A stretch of DNA of 64,000 bases from Rhodeus uyekii (lineage: Eukaryota; Chordata; Actinopteri; Cypriniformes; Acheilognathidae): NCBI GenBank assembly GCA_037043235.1, contig JAWRVZ010000274.1, positions 248,001-312,000 of the forward strand. The letters are read 5' to 3'. This document shows positions 1 to 12,900 of this stretch, piece after piece. A program made the translations under genes and the position numbers. Position 1 is the stretch's first letter, and every line of letters starts with the position of its first letter. Below the pieces are notes generated by a model. The model had not been told where the DNA came from, did no database searches, and saw only the letters and a list, made by a program, of their open reading frames with translations.

Positions 1-614
1 GGGTGAGGTTGAGTATTTTATTTTTATTTTTTCAACGATTGATGCAAAATATGGACTTGTTTTAGTGGTCTTTTTTTGTTGTATGGAAAAAAGCACCTTG
101 GACATTCATCAAAGTAAGAGTTTATTTTTATTTTTTTGGAGTAAAAAATACTCTTCAAAGTAGTTTTACATTTTATAGGAGAAAGTCAAATGAGTTTGGA
201 ACCAACGAGAAAAGAATTTTTTTCTTTTAACTGCTTGCTAAAATTGGGATATTAACCAAAATGTGGTACATTTGTTCTTTTCAGTGTGAGTTTGGTCCCT
301 GCTGCACTGGTACAAGGTGAGGTACATGCGAATATGAGCGAGTGACATTTATTTATAACAGAGTATAATCTGAGAGTGAGCTACTATTTTTAAAGGATGT
401 TGCATTGTATAACAGCCACTTTTGTTTGTTGTATTTATTTTTTTGTTACCGTCAACCTTTTGGTAACCTTACTGTTTTGGTACTGAGAATTGTGTGAGTG
501 TGTGTATTTATTGGTTTTCTTTTCGATAACGTTTACTTGAAAAGCATGTCCAGTTGTCTTGTGCTTACTTTTTCCATTTCATAATGCGGTGTTAATATAT
601 CTATATCTATACAA

Positions 615-666
<52 letters not shown>

Positions 667-2347
667 AAAAAATATATATATATATAAAAAAAGAAAAAAT
701 GTTTACTGCACCAAGAGAATAAAAGTGTTCATCCCACTTGTTTATGTTTGACTTATTATTTTTTCCTGAAGTGAGGAATAATGGTTCTTGGATGTTGGTT
801 TGTAGCATAGAGTAAGCATTATTAAAGTTGTATGTTGACTGTAAAAAAGTGTTTACTGATGGCCTCAGATGCACTGAAACGAGTACAAGAAAAGTTGAGC
901 CACACCAAACAAAAAAAAAAAACATGACTCTGGACATTTTTGCTGCTGTTTCCACTAATTTGAAGCCAGTTTAATTTTCTCCAATATAGTGGAGGATTAA
1001 ATCTGATTAAAAAGTTAAACACATTTGTAGTTCTATCAAATATTAAAACGATATGACCCCTAACCCAACCAATATCTGGATTTAAAAATCTCTATGTAGA
1101 GAAATCTTAAACTGTTGCCTCAGAGGAGACTACAACAATTTATGTCTTTTACAGAGTGTTTTATTTATTTTTCAGAACCTTGAAAAAGATATGCCAGTGT
1201 TTTAGCCCAGCATTTAACTTCATATTCAAAATGCACTAAAACTACCGAAACACAAATTTTTTCAGTTGCTAAAACACTAGAATTCCATTCTCTGAACCAA
1301 ATGTTCAGTGGATTAAACAAAATTGCCAAATCACCTTTGGCAAAATTTTCAACAAGTTTGGATAGTTGGACACCATTTGCAATTCTCGTTCACTCTTTTT
1401 GCAAAACCCTTCTCTAAATACATTTTCACTCACTAAAATATATTTCACAAGTTCACACTTACAAATGATTCAGGAGCAATAAATGGTAAGCGTATTTGGC
1501 GTGCTGTCCGAGGAGAGGGCTCCGAGCTCGGTATTTAGCCCGAACCTGGAGCACTCCCCCCGTATCCTGACTTTGATAGGAACAATTAAGTGTGAGGAGT
1601 TGGGGTGGTGGAGGGATGCCGAAAAATGTCAAAGAGCTGTAGGTGAGTCAAACATGTCTATATATACATGCTTCCTCTCCTGCTGATAGGATGAGGAGTG
1701 ATTGCTGATGACGTGTTGATTGCGTTAATCATATGAACGTGCTCCTCCCGAACTTTGTTAATAAAACATCATTTTGCACTTTTGGAAAATGGTAAACATG
1801 AGCTTCAAAAGTTAAACAACTACAAGAGCAGTCGTTTTCACATATGGACTGTTGTTCACACTTGTTTCTAATGTGATCAAATCAACTGTTCAAAATATAA
1901 GCCAGGTGCACCGAATGTTGATTATAACAATGGATGGAAACAATCTGAGAGGCAGAGTGCCGTAAGATGCTGAAGGAGGAGGAAGCGGATGAGAAAAAAC
2001 AAGGTGTGGAGTGTTGTCAAGGGATTTGCTTTTAGGTGTAATGTGACATGATTTTCATTTAGAGTTTCCTTTGACCTTTTGGGCTTTTGTTGTTTGATTA
2101 ATGCATATTTACAGAATGCAAGTGCTGAATGCACAGACATTCAATACTATTCAATATTAAAATATTATACTTGCAGTTCATATACAACTTGTTCACCTTA
2201 CTAAGTTGTGATTACAATACTTTTTATGTAATTGCAAAATTTGTTCACTTTATACAATATACATTTTTTGCCTGTAACTACATTCTCTGGATGCTGTGTT
2301 CTCCACGTTTGTATGTATTGTCTAATGAATCCCCTGTAGTGTTTATA
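1..2347. other. AT-rich intergenic sequence
   Basis: No gene recognised. It holds a TA-flanked (AC)n microsatellite at about 620-655. A GC-richer patch at 1480-1700 has the look of a degraded transposon, but I cannot name it. Confidence 0.6.
620..655. repeat. (AC)n microsatellite
   Basis: About 16 AC units, preceded by TATA-rich sequence. Confidence 0.9.
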
Positions 2348-2925
2348 CAGTGGTGTGAAAAAGAGTTTGCCCCCTTCCTGATTTCTTATTTTTTTTCCAT
2401 GTTTGCCACACTTAAATGTTTGAGATCATCGAAATAAATTTAAATATTAGTCAGAGATTACATAAGTAAATGCAGCTTTTGAATGAAGTTTGCTATTATT
2501 AAGGGAAAACAAAATCTAAATCTTCATGGCCCTGTGTGAAAAAGTGCTTTTACCATAAACGTATTAACTGGTTGGGCCACCCTTAGCAGCAACAACTGCA
2601 ATGAAGTGTTTGCGATAACTTGCAATGAGTTTTTTACAGCGTTGTGGAGACATTTTGGCCCGCTCATCTTTGTAGAATGGTTGTACTTCAGTCACATTGG
2701 AGGGTTTTCAAGCATGAGCTGCCTTTTAAAGGTCATCCCCCAGTACCTCAATAGGATTCAGGTCAGAACTTTGACTAGGCCACTCCAAAGTCTTGGTGTG
2801 TTTTAGATTATTGTCCTGCTGCAGAACCTAAGTTCGCTTCAGCTTGAGGTCACAAACAGATGGCCGGACATTCTCCTTCAGAATTATTTTGGTAAATCGG
2901 AATTCATGCTTCCATTTCATGGTCC
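2348..2925 (-). mobile_element. Tc1-like transposon relic, 3' part
   Basis: Begins CAGTGGTGTGAAAAAGAG after a TA, the terminal repeat of a Tc1/mariner family. On the minus strand broken transposase C-terminus is readable: SSDLNPIE, then KDERAKMSPQRCKKLIASYR and KHFIAVVAAKGGPTS. Stops interrupt it and the other end is missing. Confidence 0.8.
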
Positions 2926-3214
2926 CATTAAAATGAAATCAGCCAATCCTAGACCAGAAGCTCCGGATTATGAACCAGATCTGAATTGGCCCATTCTAAG
3001 CCGAACAGTGACACCTAGAGGGAAGAAAGACCCAGTAGAGAACCCCTTCCCCAAACGGAAGCTCTGCAACAGCTATGAGACCTTTAGACTCGGTAAACGG
3101 TTGTACAGAACCACGCAAGCAAAAAGTAGGAAAAAATATACTTTATTAGATAGAAGGTATTTATGGGATGAAGAATATGTGCCAGGTATAACTTGTGGTA
3201 CGGTGTATACTTAA
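2906..3214 (+). CDS. unassigned ORF, possible gene fragment or exon
   Basis: The first residues derive from the adjacent Tc1 relic. From about 2943 the frame reads ANPRPEAPDYEPDLNWPILS, RTVTPRGKKDPVENPFPKRK and LCNSYETFRLGKRLYRTTQA. Composition (Pro, Lys, Arg, Tyr, little low complexity) looks more protein-like than nearby AT-rich frames. An acceptor-like AAATCAG (2936-2942) and donor-like A/GTAGGA (about 3126) flank it. I do not recognise a family. It may be a captured exon, a pseudogene or chance. Confidence 0.3.
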   Translation: MLPFHGPIKMKSANPRPEAPDYEPDLNWPILSRTVTPRGKKDPVENPFPKRKLCNSYETFRLGKRLYRTTQAKSRKKYTLLDRRYLWDEEYVPGITCGTVYT

Positions 3215-3239
3215 TGGGGGAAACGCAGAAGAAATTCTT

Positions 3240-4590
3240 GCGGACACCCCATTAATGTAGAGAGCAAAGAGAACGATATTGACCCAGAAAATCTTGGTAA
3301 ATCTTCATTTTATACTGTATTAGAAATTAGTATTAGGAAACAAATATGTAACTAGTTTACAACAAGTTTATAGTCTTTACTACAACTATTTTACAAGTGA
3401 ACATAGGTATACTGATAGTTTACTATTCAAATTCTTGCAACGCATTTTTTTTGTTTATGAAAGTGTATTTTAGAATATACTCTCAGCAAACTACTAGTAC
3501 TACAAATGTAGTAGTTTTATACTGCAAGTATACTTGTAAAGTTTCTTTAAGTGAACATAAATCATATTTTTAGCTTATATTTACGTATATATTATTTCTG
3601 CCCTTTAATATAGTACTGTGTTCCTATTAAGTTTTTTTAAATTGACTAAATTCCTTAATTTATTAATAACTAATACCTTTTTTTACTGTAACTTAACACT
3701 TTCTACTTTGAAAACATTTTATTCTATAGCTTCATCCTTTTGTATCAACACTTAAATGTGGACCTTTCTTTCTTTCTTTAAAAAAAACACAACAAAAAAA
3801 ACATTTTAAACAAAATGCTGGAAAAATAAAATTTTTGTCAAAAACTACTTCTGGCTCGGTTTCAGAATGCTGATCAAAACAGAGTAGATTGTAGATTGGA
3901 GTAAATTGTGTCCATCAACACCCACAAGCTTCACAGTCGTTTCCTTTTTCCAGCGTCAATATGTCATTCAGTAACGTAAAGCAATTTTGAACTTATATGC
4001 TGTTTAATGTTCTCATTTGTGTAAGCAATCTTCTATCACTTGTTTCTGCTTCTTCTTCGCCTGTGTTTGAAAACATGAATAGCCGGAAAATTCTGTCAAT
4101 GAAGGGGTAAGAGTAAAGTAGATATTAAGTAAATTTCTCTGTACACTACCAGTAAATTAGCCTACACAAAAATACAGATACTTAGAATTAGGAACATATC
4201 TGTTGTCTTTATAGATCAATATTTTCAAACAAAAGTTTCTAGGACAGTAAAAAAAAAAAGAGTATTCAAAAGAGGAAACACAACTACAAGCCAAGTATGC
4301 ATAGATTACTTCATTATACTTTTTTAGTTTTTAGTTTAAAATAAGCATTCTAGTTGCACACTTATAAGGGATAACCAGCACAAATGAAACTCTGTGGCGT
4401 ATAATGTTTTCATATGTATATAATTCTTGTAATTGAAATGAAACCTTTTTTTGCTACTGTAAGTTAGGTACCCTATCTGTCATTCACTTCCATGTAGTTT
4501 TTATGTAGTAACACTAAGGGTTGCACTTAGTAGCACCAAACACCTCTGATTCTTTGAGCAAAATCCAATGGAATGGAAGTTGCATACACT
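3240..4590. other. AT-rich intergenic stretch
   Basis: No coding or named repeat seen; scattered agtatact/agtgtac-like words resemble the MITE at 48613-49077 in a degraded form. Confidence 0.5.
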
Positions 4591-5470
4591 GGCATGCGCA
4601 AATAAAAGGAGCTAGCATGCATCCACTCTGTCAGATGCGTACAGGTCAAACACGTCCACAGAGGATGCAGTTACCACAGTTCTCTACATAGCACTAGATC
4701 ACCTGGAACACAGAGGGACTTACTTATCCAGTATGCTCTACAAACAACCTGGTACTGAACACAAAGGAACACAGAGCTGAGACCCTTCTCATCTTCATAA
4801 ATGAAGATTGTGTTGAAAGAGTTCACAGCTTTAAATTCCTGGGAACACACACATCTGACAACCTCTCCTGGGCTGCCATTTCCACAGCTACTGTTAAAAA
4901 GGTTCAGCAGCGTTTTTTACTTTCTGCGTGTCTAAAAGAAGAACAATCTATGTAGGAAACTGCTGGTGACCTTCTATCTCTCCGCGATAGAGAGCATCCT
5001 AGCATATTGCCTCACTGTGTGATACACTGGCTGCTCAGCAGCTGGAAAAAAAAGCACAATAGAAGGTTGTTGATACAAAATCATTGGATGCCCTCTTCCC
5101 TCACTTAAGGAAATAGCGGACAACTGCTACCTTTCAAGAGCAAAATAGATTGTCATAGACTGTTCCTACCCCGGCCACAATATGTTTGACTATTTGACAA
5201 TATGTTTGCTCTTGGAAAGATGCTACAGGTCAATAAAATCATGTACTTCCAGATTCATGAACAGTTTCTATCTCTGCACGCCATATTTCATAGTTTATTT
5301 ATTTGTTCATCTATTATTCTGTTTATGTCCTTGTGGAATAAATGTATATGATTTATATGATTGTGTGTATATGTTTATATTAACGTGCATGGTATGCAGT
5401 TACATAGTTAGAAGGGCACTCGAAATGCCGTTGTATTTGAAAGCAATAACAATAAAGAATTCTCATCTCA
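4590..5470 (+). mobile_element. LINE 3' fragment (L2/Maui-like reverse transcriptase end)
   Basis: Broken plus-strand frames give EDAVTTVLYIALDHLEHRGT from the reverse transcriptase core, then VERVHSFKFLGTHTSDNLSW and a Val-Lys-Lys-Val-Gln-Gln-Arg stretch, then the post-RT region and an AT-rich 3' UTR ending near a polyadenylation-like AATAAAGAAT. Internally deleted and full of stops. Confidence 0.65.
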
Positions 5471-5496
5471 TCTTATTTGTTCATTGGAACAGAGTA

Positions 5497-6074
5497 CCGT
5501 ATTTTCCCGCATATAACCCGCAGACGCAGATAATCCGCACCCTCATATAGCCCGCAAATACAAATATAGTATTTTGGGGGGTTGTGTAAAAAAACGTTGG
5601 CATAACTCGCCCCTTTATATAACCCGCACCCATAGATTGATGAAATCAAAAATTCAAAAAATTCAAAATTCAAACAATAAGAAAACAAACACGTGTCAGA
5701 ATCAGAACAAAAAGAAAAAGCAGTCTCTCCCGCTGTGCAGCAGCACATCCCTTAAGAAGCGTATTCTACAAGTTTTGATCATCGGATGAGAAGAGAAGAG
5801 CACGCCTTGCATGATTGACAGGTCAGACAGCCTATCAGCGCCACCTGTCAGAGTGATAGTACAAGGGCCAGAGACAACCACCCCTTGCAAGAAAGAAAAA
5901 CAGAAAGAAAATACTGCAAAAAAAACGTACGTCCTTAGGGACGTAACAAATATATTGAAATATTATTACGTGAAAGAAATGTGTGATATAGCCCGCACCC
6001 TTATATAACCCGCAACCCCCTGCAGGGTTTGAAAAATCTGGTATAACCTGCGGGTTATATGCCGGAAAATATGG
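5497..6074. mobile_element. MITE with CCGTATTTTCCCGCATATAA termini, copy 1
   Basis: The left end CCGTATTTTCCCGCATATAA is inverted at the right end as TTATATGCCGGAAAATATGG, flanked by TA on both sides. Internal short ATATAACCCGC repeats recur near each end. A copy in opposite orientation lies at 17861-18235. Confidence 0.75.
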
Positions 6075-6084
6075 TAGTTGTGAA

Positions 6085-6830
6085 TGGTCACTCTTCGATT
6101 CAGCTCTCAAAAGGGAATCTTCTTTCGAAGCTGGTGCATACAGCACATTGCAGTCCTCACTGTCCCTTTTCTGGAGCATGGATGAGTGCAGAGAGTTCCC
6201 CTGGGTGCTTCAGCCCTAAAACAGCAGATTTTCCTAAAAGAGTAAACATAGATGCAGACGTATGTGTAAAGATGCCTTTCCACCTGTTTGTATATGGGTG
6301 CAATTGATACCTATCTGGAGGCTAACTTAATTTCTTGTTCGAGGCTCTAGAACAGGATGGACTGTTGACTGCAGAATCGGAGGGCAGGCTTCAGCCTTCT
6401 GATGACTCAATTGCGGTAGCTCAGTCTGATGCAGAGACCTTGCCTTGCTTGCCCGAGCTGCAATGAACATTGGGCTGGAATGGAATCCTTGCCCCACTGC
6501 CCTTCTTCCCTAAAATGTATGAAGAGCTCACAAAGTGTATTGTAACCACTTGTTCACACTGTGACATTTACAGTATCATCTCCAACAGCGAAGGCTTACA
6601 GTGCTGCTAGACAAGCTGTCTCTGCCTTGAACCCCATAGCAATCCAGCAGGTCCATCAGGCCAAAGCTTCCAAAAAGCTGCATGAGTTTAGTTCGGGAGA
6701 CATGAGGGTAGAGTCGGGAATAGGGGGAGAGAGAGCTGCTCTTCCTCAGGACAAGGTGAGCACGCCGCTCATTCCCTCAGTGGAGAATCTTTCCTTTTAT
6801 TTCTGATCCGCCGCTTGTCCAATTGGTGCA
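6085..6830 (+). pseudogene. possible DIRS-like gag relic
   Basis: It starts with a CTTTT-GGGAATCTT motif like the DIRS ends elsewhere here. The frame at 6561-6806 contains TAKAYSAARQAVSALNPIAI followed by QQVHQAKASKKLHE, which resembles the gag segment VGRAYSASSQAGACLHTTAL of the copy at 61610. Stops and indels throughout. Confidence 0.4.
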
Positions 6831-7263
6831 AAAGTGCAGCTTCCTCATTCCCTGGGTCACACAGTCTGCAGCTCAAAAAAAGTTTTCTTTCACTGCTGGG
6901 ATCCTGAATCATTCTTGCTCTCTATTGGTCAAACACTGATTCTATTACTAATAAAGATTACAGCAAATATGACGAAAGATCCAAGAACAGAATCGAAACT
7001 ATAAAAATCTTTAAACCAATGGAGCCAACCAACACTGATGAAATCAATTTATTAAATAATGTTAACTACTTAATTTCTACTTGAACACACACATTGACTC
7101 CTCTAATGTTAATTTAGTGTATTCGTCATGTCAGTGTAAGACTTTTTAAGAACAATAAAACACAATTACTAATTAAATGATCCCAAACCTAAATTAAAGG
7201 GCCAAACACAAATATTTTAATAAAGTGAATGTTCTTTGCCGCCATTTGCTTTTGTTTAAATTA

Positions 7264-7612
7264 CAGTAATCCCTCACCACTTCGCGGTTCAAGTTTCGCA
7301 ACCTCAGTGCATCGCAGATTTTTCAAAAATATTTATCGGAAAATAAAAATGAAAAAATTCCTCAATTCCTCCAATCACCTGTATTGCAGAAATCAGTGTT
7401 GTTTTATCGTGATAAACGCGAGAGAAACAGTTTCCCAGGATGCCAGACAAAGAGAGAATCTCTCTCAGAGGCTTTGTACACACCACGAGATCGACGAATG
7501 AGAGCACGAGTGGATGTATCCCGTGAGCTGATTGGCTGATCCTACTTCGCGGATTTTCACCTATTGCGGGGGGTTCCGGTCCACATTAACCACAATAAAC
7601 AAGGGATCACTG
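7264..7612. mobile_element. Tigger-like MITE, copy 1 (TA flanked)
   Basis: Ends CAGTAATCCCTCACCACTTC and, inverted, GGGATCACTG; flanked by TA. Similar copies at 30102-30469 and 37059-37693. Confidence 0.8.
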
Positions 7613-9553
7613 TAAATTGGTATTTTGACCTAACCAAGAATCATGCAATCCATGGAAGTAAATGTTTTGGTATTTCAAGCTGTAGCAGGCCAGGTTTGGT
7701 GAACAATAGCAGACATAACCAGGAATTAGTAAATGAATTTTATTCTCTCAAAACAAGAAACAATTAAAAATTCATATTGTGTGGCAATTTTCCCATCTCC
7801 ATGAACTGTGACTCACTCGTTCGACAACCAGTGTCTGTTGTGTTGAATTACACAACGTGTATAAACATTGTCCAGTCCACTCCGAGTTCACAGACTTGTA
7901 CAGCACCATCCAATGGGATCCATTTATAACATTTTCTTTATAACAATAATAAAATAAAATATACTTGCAACGTTTTCAAGTCAACCTTGAATAAATATAA
8001 ATTTTCTTTTAACTTTCCCCCGGTGTTTTTTTTTTTTTTAGCTTTCTTTTGTCTGTTTGATTCTCTTTTCCTTTTTTTCCTTTTCAAAACTTCAAGATAA
8101 GATGAGTGCCAAGAGGTGGAATGTTGCGTTGAATGTCTGAACCGTCGGCCACAAAACCTCGGCCCCAACCTGAATCCATGGACTCCACTGGATCTGGGGG
8201 ACGACAGAGCCTCCGGTCCACATGCACTGTACATAAAACTGCGAAAAATTCCCAGATGTCTCTATCAAAACATGCTGTATTACTCAGACAGTGTGCTCAA
8301 TCCATGTTGCAGACCTTTTTCAACATGCTTGCTTTGAATGAATGAGCCATTCTGGTGGAATCATGACAGACCCAGATGACAATCTACAGCTCTGTCTCCA
8401 CATGAACACAATTATGGCTGCATTTGAAGGAGAAATGTACAATTTTCATGTTACGTTTTTATATCGAAATAAACATTGTACATGTATTGTTTTCCTCGAC
8501 CATCTCTTGCTTTTTTTCTGTTAATAATATGAGATACAAAGTCTCACACCAGGCCACACCTGTAACCGAGATCTGTAAAAATACAGAAGAATATTGTAAA
8601 GGATGACAATCACATCATTATCATTTTGCATTCAGTCCCTTTGAAAATCATGCACTAGAGAATTTCATATTAAAAATAATACAAACTGTTGAAAATGGCT
8701 GATTTGGTCATCCTTGAATAAGTTTTTTTCCTCTCTTTGTTTTATTTTTTCATTTTTTTGCAAGTCTTGAGGAAAATAACCATAGAATTATTTTTAAAAA
8801 CATTTTGCATCCATGCAAAAAGAAAAAAGAAAAGAAAAAGAAGAAAAGAAAAGAAAATGCAAAAAAATTTCATACAGTACATCAACAAAGAGAACATCAT
8901 ACCGGAGCACAACAAAGTCCATTATTGATTTATTTCTTTTTATTTTTTTCAGAATTGTGTTGTTTCCTGAATCAAACAGGATCTCAGGCCATATCCATTT
9001 CCTCATCACCGAACTTTGAAGATCGATCCAGTGGAGATCGGGCTTAATTTAGGGTTATTCCCATGACATGTCCCATGTCATGTCTGCTAGGTAACCCTTT
9101 TCTTTTCCATCTCAGCCATATGCTTCTCTCTTTATTGATCTTCTTTTGACAGCTTGGCTTACGGTAATGGCTACAACGCATCAAGTTCTATATAAGAAAC
9201 ACTGACATCTCTTTGAATACAACAGAGAGTAAACAGCCAAAGTAAAACAGTGTCTTCCTTTTCCTACAGTTAAGAGTCAGACACTGCCGAATCCCTGGCT
9301 GCATATCTTCAGCTGAACAGAGAGACTTCCTGTGGCGTTCTTTCCCTGCGTGTGACAGCAGCATAGAATTTCTTTACTTTTATTTTTTTTGGCAGAAGGA
9401 CGCAGGCCTTTTCTTTGCCTCTTGTTGCACGGGCTCAGAGGACACAACATCAAGCATGCAGTGTAACCAAGACGTGACCCGTCGAGACCCTCTCCTCTCG
9501 GTCAGTAGCTGGAGCTACTCACGCCGCTCTCTACCGCTCAGTACCTCGTGCCG
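7613..9553 (-). other. probable rims2 3' UTR and 3' flank
   Basis: No convincing coding frame. Several AATAAA-type signals occur on the minus strand (TTTATT on plus near 9382, 8931, 8742 and 7739), so the cleavage site is not fixed. A less AT-rich stretch at 8100-8350 differs from its surroundings and could be conserved UTR. Short open frames there look like chance. Confidence 0.5.
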
Positions 9554-9760
9554 CTACGACCGAACGTTGGAACTGTCCAGGCCTGAATCTGGAGGTTTAC
9601 TACTTAAAGGTGCCAAGGTTGGGTCCACCAATGAGGTGGGAGGGAAGAGCTTGTACCAGCCAATCACCATGTTGGTCAGCTCTAGATCATCTAACAGGAT
9701 CTGGGCAGCTCCCATGAAGGACTTGTGGTCCATGCGGCCATAGTCCCCCCAAACAATAAT
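9554..9760 (-). CDS. rims2: rims2 terminal coding exon: end of C2B and C-tail
   Basis: Acceptor TTTACAG; stop TAG at 9554-9556. It encodes IIVWGDYGRMDHKSFMGAAQ, ILLDDLELTNMVIGWYKLFP and PTSLVDPTLAPLSSKPPDSG, ending LDSSNVRS. C2B is conserved. The last 16 residues differ from the remembered RIM2 ending (TRRASQSSLESSTGP...RS), keeping only the general Ser-rich pattern and final RS. Confidence 0.97.
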   Translation of the reverse strand: MIVWGDYGRMDHKSFMGAAQILLDDLELTNMVIGWYKLFPPTSLVDPTLAPLSSKPPDSGLDSSNVRS

Positions 9761-9847
9761 CTGTAAAGAAAAAAATGATTAGTCAAAGCGTTTCAGAAGA
9801 TGTGGTGCATTATTATGAACTAAAACCATATAAATAAATTTAAAAAC

Positions 9848-9882
<35 letters not shown>

Positions 9883-9930
9883 AAAGAAATATGCGGTACA
9901 TAAATATATATATAAATTAAATAAATATAA

Positions 9931-9967
<37 letters not shown>

Positions 9968-12900
9968 AGCTTTATGAATTACATTTATTAAATCAAATAA
10001 ATGTTTTAGGTAAATTAAAATGAGAAACTTGGTAAATAACTAAGATAAAATACTAAAATCCCTAAAACTGAAATATAAATAAATAATAAATACAAATATA
10101 AAAAAATAACATGACAAATTCTTTAAAATAATAAATAGTGTAAAAATGCATAAATGTGGTAAAAACATGTCCATGTCAAATTTTATTCCTAAATAAAATA
10201 AAATAAATCTATATTTGACATAAAAATTATGTCTATTTTCAGGACAACTACAACTTTTGTGACATTATTTTCATGACACTTTCAAGTACACACTCTCTAC
10301 CATAACTTTTTGGCTTACATATTGTTAATACTTCAAATGAGAAAATAAGACGCACCCCAAAAAATATGCTGTTACCTGTAAAACCTTCCCCTCAGGGTTC
10401 TCCTCAAACTGAAGCTGTTGCTGATAAAGAGGATCCAGAGTTTTTCTCGCTGTTCGTGTTTTCTTTTTGTTGATGCATTTCCCATTGTCCAGCAGATATA
10501 CTTTTACATAAGGTGCTGCAAATGGAAGATCACAGGGATTTAAAAATAAAACTCACAAAATAGTCCAAGAACAGGACTACTAAAAAGCTGTATTGCGTCA
10601 GAATCCGACTGAGTATTGATGTGTACCTGGTGTCTGTTTGTTCCCTGGTTTGCCAACCAGGCCTCGAGCCCGAATAACTTCCACGTCCAGCCTTTCTTTC
10701 CTGTGTACCATACCAATCTGGATGTCACCTGAGGAGAGCAGACAAAGGGTCTCTTTACAGAAATTATTTGATGAAAGGTAATGCAGTGTTAATAGAGTGC
10801 TATGGACAAATAATCTTGGTACAAATTTATGTTAAAGAAATAATTCACCCAAAAATAATTGTATTTTTAATGAATCCTTAGAGGTTTCTGTCCCTTGTGT
10901 TGTACTTACATCTAAATAATGATTGACACACAAGAACCAATGAGGTTCTTTCTATTGTGTGAAGCACGCACTTCTGTGTTGTGCTCTATGTCCCTGTGAA
11001 ATTTAATTATTGGGTTGACAATATTGTTCATGGCAACAAAGTGTGTGAAGTGTCTGCAGGTTGACAAGGAACATGAGCAGTAAAGTCTGTACCATTTTGT
11101 TTTGCTTGGGGAAAAATTTGCTGGCCTCGTAAAATGATTAAAATCATTTGACCAAGCAAAGCGTCTGAATCTTCAATCACTGAAATAATGAAATACAGTG
11201 GTGAGGCTACATAAGAGCCAGGGGGGCACTGGCCCACTCAGATTGACAGCTGGTCCATCCAATGAGATACAAAATAATATTTTTTGTGGGAAAAGAGATG
11301 CATAAAAATCATGTATACATGCCAACAATAATCACTCCAGTACAATAATTTTGTGGCTGTCCCTCCCAAAACTTCACAGTGTGAACATGGCTGCTGCTAA
11401 AGCATGAAAAAAGTGAAAATGGGGCACAGTGTCCCCCTCGATTGGGATCACACTCTGGGTTGGGGTGTTAGAAATTAGCAGGAGAGGCTTGAGATGAATG
11501 CGATGTCAACCAATGGGTACCACCGGAACAATCATTGTATCCCTTAAAACTCATCTTTGATCAACAAAAAGACATATTTAAATGATTTTTCATTTCCAGT
11601 TTTTACACACGTGCTAAACGTACACTGCACATAATGTAAATTTCAACATCATCAAAGTATACATATCGTATGCGCATAGCCTAATTATTCTAGTATACAA
11701 TATATATCTTATATACACAATATGGTATATAGTACCATGAAGAACATGTGATCGTCTGTATGCATATGCTAAATGTTTGTCAAAACTGTTTACTTTGAGC
11801 GGTACACTGACGGTGTCTTATATAACTCCAGAGAGAGTTGTTCATATTAACAAAAAAAGAAAATAGAGACCCATGATACTAACCCATTGGAGGTGTGGCC
11901 AATGTCTGTCTCCCTGCCAGCTGGGCTGGGCCAAGACCATCCAAAAACTCAGTGAACTGGCTGTCCGATGAGATCTTCACTCCAGGGAAGATTAGACTAT
12001 CAGCAGATAATTGAAAGAAAATCAATAAACTGGGTACTATTGGCTTCTTGCAATAAATTTCTTTAAAGATAACTAACACAAAACGGTCACATTATATTCA
12101 TTTTTTCATACTTACTTTCCAGGTTTTGCCTTTTCACCATCGTCTGCAGTCTCTCGGCTGGGCTGCCGTGTCATCCTGCTCTTCATCTCAACAGCTAAAC
12201 CCGTCTCCACACTCCGCTGGATTGCCAGCCGCACCGGCTTCTTCTTCTTACCTTCCTCTGAAAATTACAACAAGGTGAAGGGAAGATGAGAAAATTAGAC
12301 AAATGCATGACACTTGAGCTCCTCTTCCACCCCACAGTGTTTTGAGCCCATCTTGAGTAGTTTCATGGTCTCGGTCTTGTAATAGACTTCCTAAACTTAT
12401 TTCAGAAGAGTTAAGCCACAATGGCGAACCATTCAATGTTCAAGAACAACAGAGCAACAGTTTTGATACTCTTCAGGCAGCATAAATGGTTTACTTGTAG
12501 TTGTCTGCTCATCATACTGGGTTGGAGAAAGAGTTTTGACACAGCACAATATTATATGTTTCACACAAAAAAACAAAAAACAAAGACATGTTATGTCCAG
12601 CAGGGGGCATTAGTACGTCACTCTGAGTAACAGGCATCCTCAATGTCCCCCAATAAGCTTTTCCACATCCATCAATACAGACATACAGCGATCATATACG
12701 GCTCTCTGGGTTTCCAACAGTCACAAACAATTCACAACCAAATTTTGCACTGACAAAAAAATCTTTCAAAAACACAGGACATTGAAGCGTCTGTCAAACC
12801 TAGAAAGTAACTTCATTCTTACCTCCATTTGCTTCATCAAAGGAGTTCATGCAGGGAAAATAGACAGCCAGTGCCTCGAAGGAGGCAGACAGGCTAAGCC

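Noticed and set aside
533..955. 140-aa minus-strand open frame with VCVCVCVC run
   Set aside because: Runs through the (AC)n microsatellite and T-rich sequence; no domain, no splice context.
9456..9743. 95-aa plus-strand open frame
   Set aside because: Antisense shadow of the rims2 C2B terminal exon.
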